Assembly: GCA_030538175.1 (NCBI GenBank)
Contig: JAUNUL010000167.1
Coordinates: forward strand, 1-6,635
Direction of reading: 5' to 3'
From: Propionibacteriaceae bacterium
GTDB taxonomy: Bacteria > Actinomycetota > Actinomycetes > Propionibacteriales > Propionibacteriaceae
DNA: 6,635 bases
Shown here: piece by piece, positions 5,035 through 6,635 of the stretch
How positions within the stretch are numbered: position 1 is the stretch's first letter
How the letters are laid out: every line of letters begins with the position of its first letter
The notes under the pieces: model-generated
What the model was told of the DNA's origin: nothing
The model's database searches: none
The model's input: the letters and a program-made list of their open reading frames with translations, nothing else
Made by a program: the position numbers and the translations under genes

Positions 5035-5487
5035 TCAGGCCTCCGGCTTGTCCTTGGGCAGGGCCGAACCGACGAGAGCGGTGAGGACGCCCATGCCACC
5101 GGCGAGCGCCGCCACACCGAAGGCGAGCACCGAGGTGAACAGCGATGCCCGCAGCAGGTTGGCCTGCATGACCATCTCGCGGGTCCCGGCGAGCTCCTCG
5201 GCACGGGCGGTGTCACCGGCTTCCTGGGCCTCCATCCACTCATGGCTGATCTCGGCGAAGGTCCGGCCACCGCCGATGCCCTGGGCGTGGGCCTCGATCA
5301 CGTTCGCCTGGGCGAACGCGGTGATCGGGCCAGCGACGGTCTTGCCGGCCAGGATCGGCGAATCGGGATGGACCTCGATCTTCTGGGAGGCAAGCTGCTT
5401 GGAGATCATCGCCCAGCCACCAGCACCCGCCGCGATCAGAGCGGGAGCGCCGAGGAAGCAAGCAGTGCGAGCGAGTGTGTTGGCCAT
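5035..5487 (-). CDS. Small two-TM membrane protein of the family often labelled 'aromatic ring-opening dioxygenase LigA'
   Basis: A 150-residue membrane protein with TM1 at about 9-28 and TM2 at about 115-142, joined by a roughly 85-residue loop that is probably extracytoplasmic. The loop starts SKQLASQKIEVHPDSPILAG (29-48) and continues with KTVAGPITAFAQANVIEAHA; just before TM2 comes the recognisable NLLRASLFTSVLAFGVAAL (110-128). From memory, this pattern (SxQLxxEKI.V...LAGK.V.GP..AYAQA.I..H, then LRASLFTSVVAFGV) is typical of an actinobacterial family that databases frequently name LigA. I see no metal-binding or dioxygenase motif, so that name should not be taken as function. The ATG at 5487 is supported by AAAGGTG (5494-5500), 6 nt upstream. 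It is divergent from the DUF202 pair. Function unknown. Confidence 0.85.
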   Translation of the reverse strand: MANTLARTACFLGAPALIAAGAGGWAMISKQLASQKIEVHPDSPILAGKTVAGPITAFAQANVIEAHAQGIGGGRTFAEISHEWMEAQEAGDTARAEELAGTREMVMQANLLRASLFTSVLAFGVAALAGGMGVLTALVGSALPKDKPEA

Positions 5488-5752
5488 GAGGTGCACCTTT
5501 CGTTGGGAGCTGGTCGGCGGCGTACGCCACGCAGATATCGCACGCCAACCTATTCCGCCGACCGCCACGGAGCGTCACCGGGGCAACCAGCTGGCTGGCG
5601 CGCGTACCGCCTGCACTCCTGGCCCGCCACTGCCCAACACGACCGCAGCTTCCCGACATGCCGGCGCATCGGCAAGCTGCGACCACGTCGGGGAGTCGGC
5701 AGGGTGCCGATCTCAACTGGCCGCCACTATGAGCGCTGCGTAGCCTGAGCCC
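5488..5752. other. Divergent intergenic region
   Basis: These 265 nt between the LigA-like gene and the first DUF202 gene contain no convincing ORF. Besides the AAAGGTG ribosome site (5494-5500, minus) and the TAGCCT box (5741-5746, plus), the minus strand has TAGGTT (5552-5547), a possible -10 for the LigA-like gene, without a good -35. I see no repeat or RNA gene in the remainder. Confidence 0.4.
5741..5746 (+). promoter_or_regulatory. Putative -10 box for leaderless mRNA of the first DUF202 gene
   Basis: TAGCCT fits TANNNT and ends 6 nt before the ATG at 5753. No Shine-Dalgarno precedes the ATG, so the transcript probably starts at the ATG. It is the third such arrangement in the window. 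Confidence 0.45.
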
Positions 5753-6154
5753 ATGCCAACTGACTCCGGCAGTTCCCCGGCCGAAGGCACCCGGCCCGAC
5801 AAGCGGTGGCCGCGGTGGGTCTATGGGGTGGGTGACGAGCCTGATCCCCGGTTCACGTTCGCCAACGAGCGCACGTTTCTCGCGTGGATCCGCACGGGCC
5901 TCGGGTTCGTGGCGGCGGGGATGGCGGTGCAGGCGTTGGCGGGGTACGCCGGCGTCGGCAACCTGCGCATCACCATCGCGGCGCTGCTGCTGGTCGCCGC
6001 CGGGGTGCTGGCCGGGGTGATCGCGTTCGCCCGGTGGATGATCCAGGAACGGGCCATGCGGGAGAACAAGCCCTTGTCCGCCTCGATGGTGTTGCCGTTG
6101 TTCACCGTGCTGCTGACGGTGGTCGCGGTGCTCGGGCTGACCCTGTTCCTGTGA
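5753..6154 (+). CDS. DUF202 family membrane protein (YidH-like)
   Basis: A 133-residue membrane protein: a polar N-terminus (1-33), then the DUF202 signature FANERTFLAWIRTGLGF (36-52) leading into TM1 (about 45-64), TM2 (about 70-94), a short basic and acidic loop, and TM3 (about 112-132). The NERTxLAWxRT motif and three-helix layout match the family that includes E. coli YidH and the membrane domain of the yeast Vtc1 polyphosphate-polymerase subunit. The biochemical role in bacteria is not established, and a link to polyphosphate would be inference by distant homology. It is followed 63 nt later by a second, divergent DUF202 gene, the same pairing as E. coli yidH-yidG. The start ATG is the first possible one, since an in-frame stop lies shortly upstream. 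Confidence 0.9.
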   Translation: MPTDSGSSPAEGTRPDKRWPRWVYGVGDEPDPRFTFANERTFLAWIRTGLGFVAAGMAVQALAGYAGVGNLRITIAALLLVAAGVLAGVIAFARWMIQERAMRENKPLSASMVLPLFTVLLTVVAVLGLTLFL

Positions 6155-6205
6155 TCAGGCGTTCCTGGATCGACGCTGCTGGATCGGCGCCGCCGGAGCT
6201 GACAC

Positions 6206-6210
6206 GGGAG
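6206..6210 (+). promoter_or_regulatory. Shine-Dalgarno of the second DUF202 gene
   Basis: GGGAG lies 7 nt before the ATG at 6218. In contrast with the first DUF202 gene, this gene has a normal ribosome site, consistent with being the second cistron of an operon. Confidence 0.6.
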
Positions 6211-6217
6211 CACGTCG

Positions 6218-6550
6218 ATGAGCGATGAGGTCTGGGACGCCGGCCTGCAGCTCGAGCGCACCCGGCTGGCGTGGCAGCGTACGTCCCTGGCCATGATGTC
6301 CGCCGGACTGATCATTGCCCGCATCGTCGGCCACCACGAGATCGGTCTCGGGGTCGTGATCGCGGCCGCGGTCGTCATCATCGCCGGGGCGACCGGGGTG
6401 GCGTCGACGCGGAGGTACCGGCGGACCAACCGGCACCTGCATGACGACGCACCCCTGACCGGCGGGGTCGTACACCTGCTGATGACCCTCGCATTCTTGG
6501 TCGTCGCCGCTGGCGGGGTGACCTTTACTCTGCTTCTTGCCGGCGGCTGA
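6218..6550 (+). CDS. DUF202 family membrane protein, second paralogue (YidG-like position)
   Basis: A 110-residue membrane protein with a short N-terminus and the DUF202 signature as LQLERTRLAWQRTSLAM (10-26), followed by three hydrophobic segments at about 23-38, 43-64 and 83-107. A basic loop (RRYRRTNRHLH, 65-75) separates TM2 and TM3. It shares the ER-T-LAW-RT core with the upstream gene but little else, so the two are old paralogues and not a recent duplication. The two proteins may form a hetero-oligomer, which is inference from the conserved pairing. A strong GC hairpin begins 2 nt after its stop codon and probably ends the operon. Confidence 0.88.
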   Translation: MSDEVWDAGLQLERTRLAWQRTSLAMMSAGLIIARIVGHHEIGLGVVIAAAVVIIAGATGVASTRRYRRTNRHLHDDAPLTGGVVHLLMTLAFLVVAAGGVTFTLLLAGG

Positions 6551-6552
6551 CG

Positions 6553-6571
6553 GCGGGCCGAACGGGCCCGC
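6553..6571 (+). terminator. GC hairpin after the DUF202 pair, terminator-like
   Basis: GCGGGCC (6553-6559) pairs perfectly with GGCCCGC (6565-6571) around a 5-nt loop, beginning 2 nt past the stop codon. All seven pairs are G-C. No U-tract follows, as is common for actinobacterial terminators, so strength is uncertain. Confidence 0.55.
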
Positions 6572-6579
6572 TGGACCGT

Positions 6580-6595
6580 GTGCCCCGATGGGCAC
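6580..6595. repeat. Second hairpin, 6-bp perfect stem
   Basis: GTGCCC (6580-6585) and GGGCAC (6590-6595) form a perfect stem with loop CGAT, 8 nt after the first hairpin. It may be a tandem terminator part, possibly working for a gene entering from the right. Nothing recognisable lies in 6596-6635. Confidence 0.45.
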
Positions 6596-6635
6596 TGGCA
6601 GCACTCAGGTCCGCGTCGGCGATCGCGTGGCAACA

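Noticed and set aside
5821..6633. A 270-residue minus-strand open frame opposite the DUF202 pair
   Set aside because: It is rich in Arg, Ser, Thr, Pro and Ala with no domain, and lies antisense to two recognisable DUF202 genes.
6551..6635. A tRNA or other structured RNA gene at the right end
   Set aside because: No T-loop GTTCRA, anticodon arm or acceptor pairing is found; the two hairpins are simple stems directly after a stop codon.

Overview
The window comes from a high-GC Gram-positive bacterium, almost certainly an actinobacterium. The evidence is GC-rich third codon positions throughout, GTG starts, TANNNT boxes 6-7 nt before start codons (typical of leaderless actinobacterial mRNAs), a class E-type sortase fold, an actinobacterial-type PyrE, and the small membrane protein family often labelled 'LigA' in actinobacterial genomes. 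I cannot assign a genus. No mobile element, CRISPR array, tRNA or rRNA was found.

Layout: a leftward block covers 1-2679. Its transcription order is a membrane-anchored protein with a bL12-like C-terminal segment (2679-2323), a spermidine-synthase-like methyltransferase-fold protein (2245-1421), a sortase-like membrane protein (1189-488), and pyrE (471 to the window edge, 3' end missing). A 156-nt divergent region separates this block from a rightward pair: a 12-TM MFS transporter (2836-4173) and a YoaK/DUF1275 membrane protein (4216-4968). A leftward 'LigA-like' two-TM membrane protein (5487-5035) faces that pair. It diverges from two consecutive rightward DUF202 membrane proteins (5753-6154 and 6218-6550), which are followed by two strong hairpins.

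How the genes work together: PyrE makes orotidine monophosphate in pyrimidine synthesis. I see no pathway linking the other genes. Seven of the nine encode membrane or membrane-anchored proteins, mostly of unknown function, so this looks like ordinary chromosomal background rather than a mobile or defence island.

Points most worth a second look: (1) the sortase-like protein has lost both the catalytic His (now Tyr) and the catalytic Cys (now Ser) but keeps the Arg and the fold, so it is probably a pseudoenzyme; (2) the bL12-like protein keeps the translation-factor-binding helix pair of bL12, but on a membrane anchor and without the rest of the domain; (3) a 14-nt-phased TCACC repeat fills the gap between two leftward genes and runs over a start codon; (4) two 42-nt dyad repeats and a separate 14-bp tandem repeat lie upstream of the sortase-like gene. 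I did not find a convincing multi-gene novel system.
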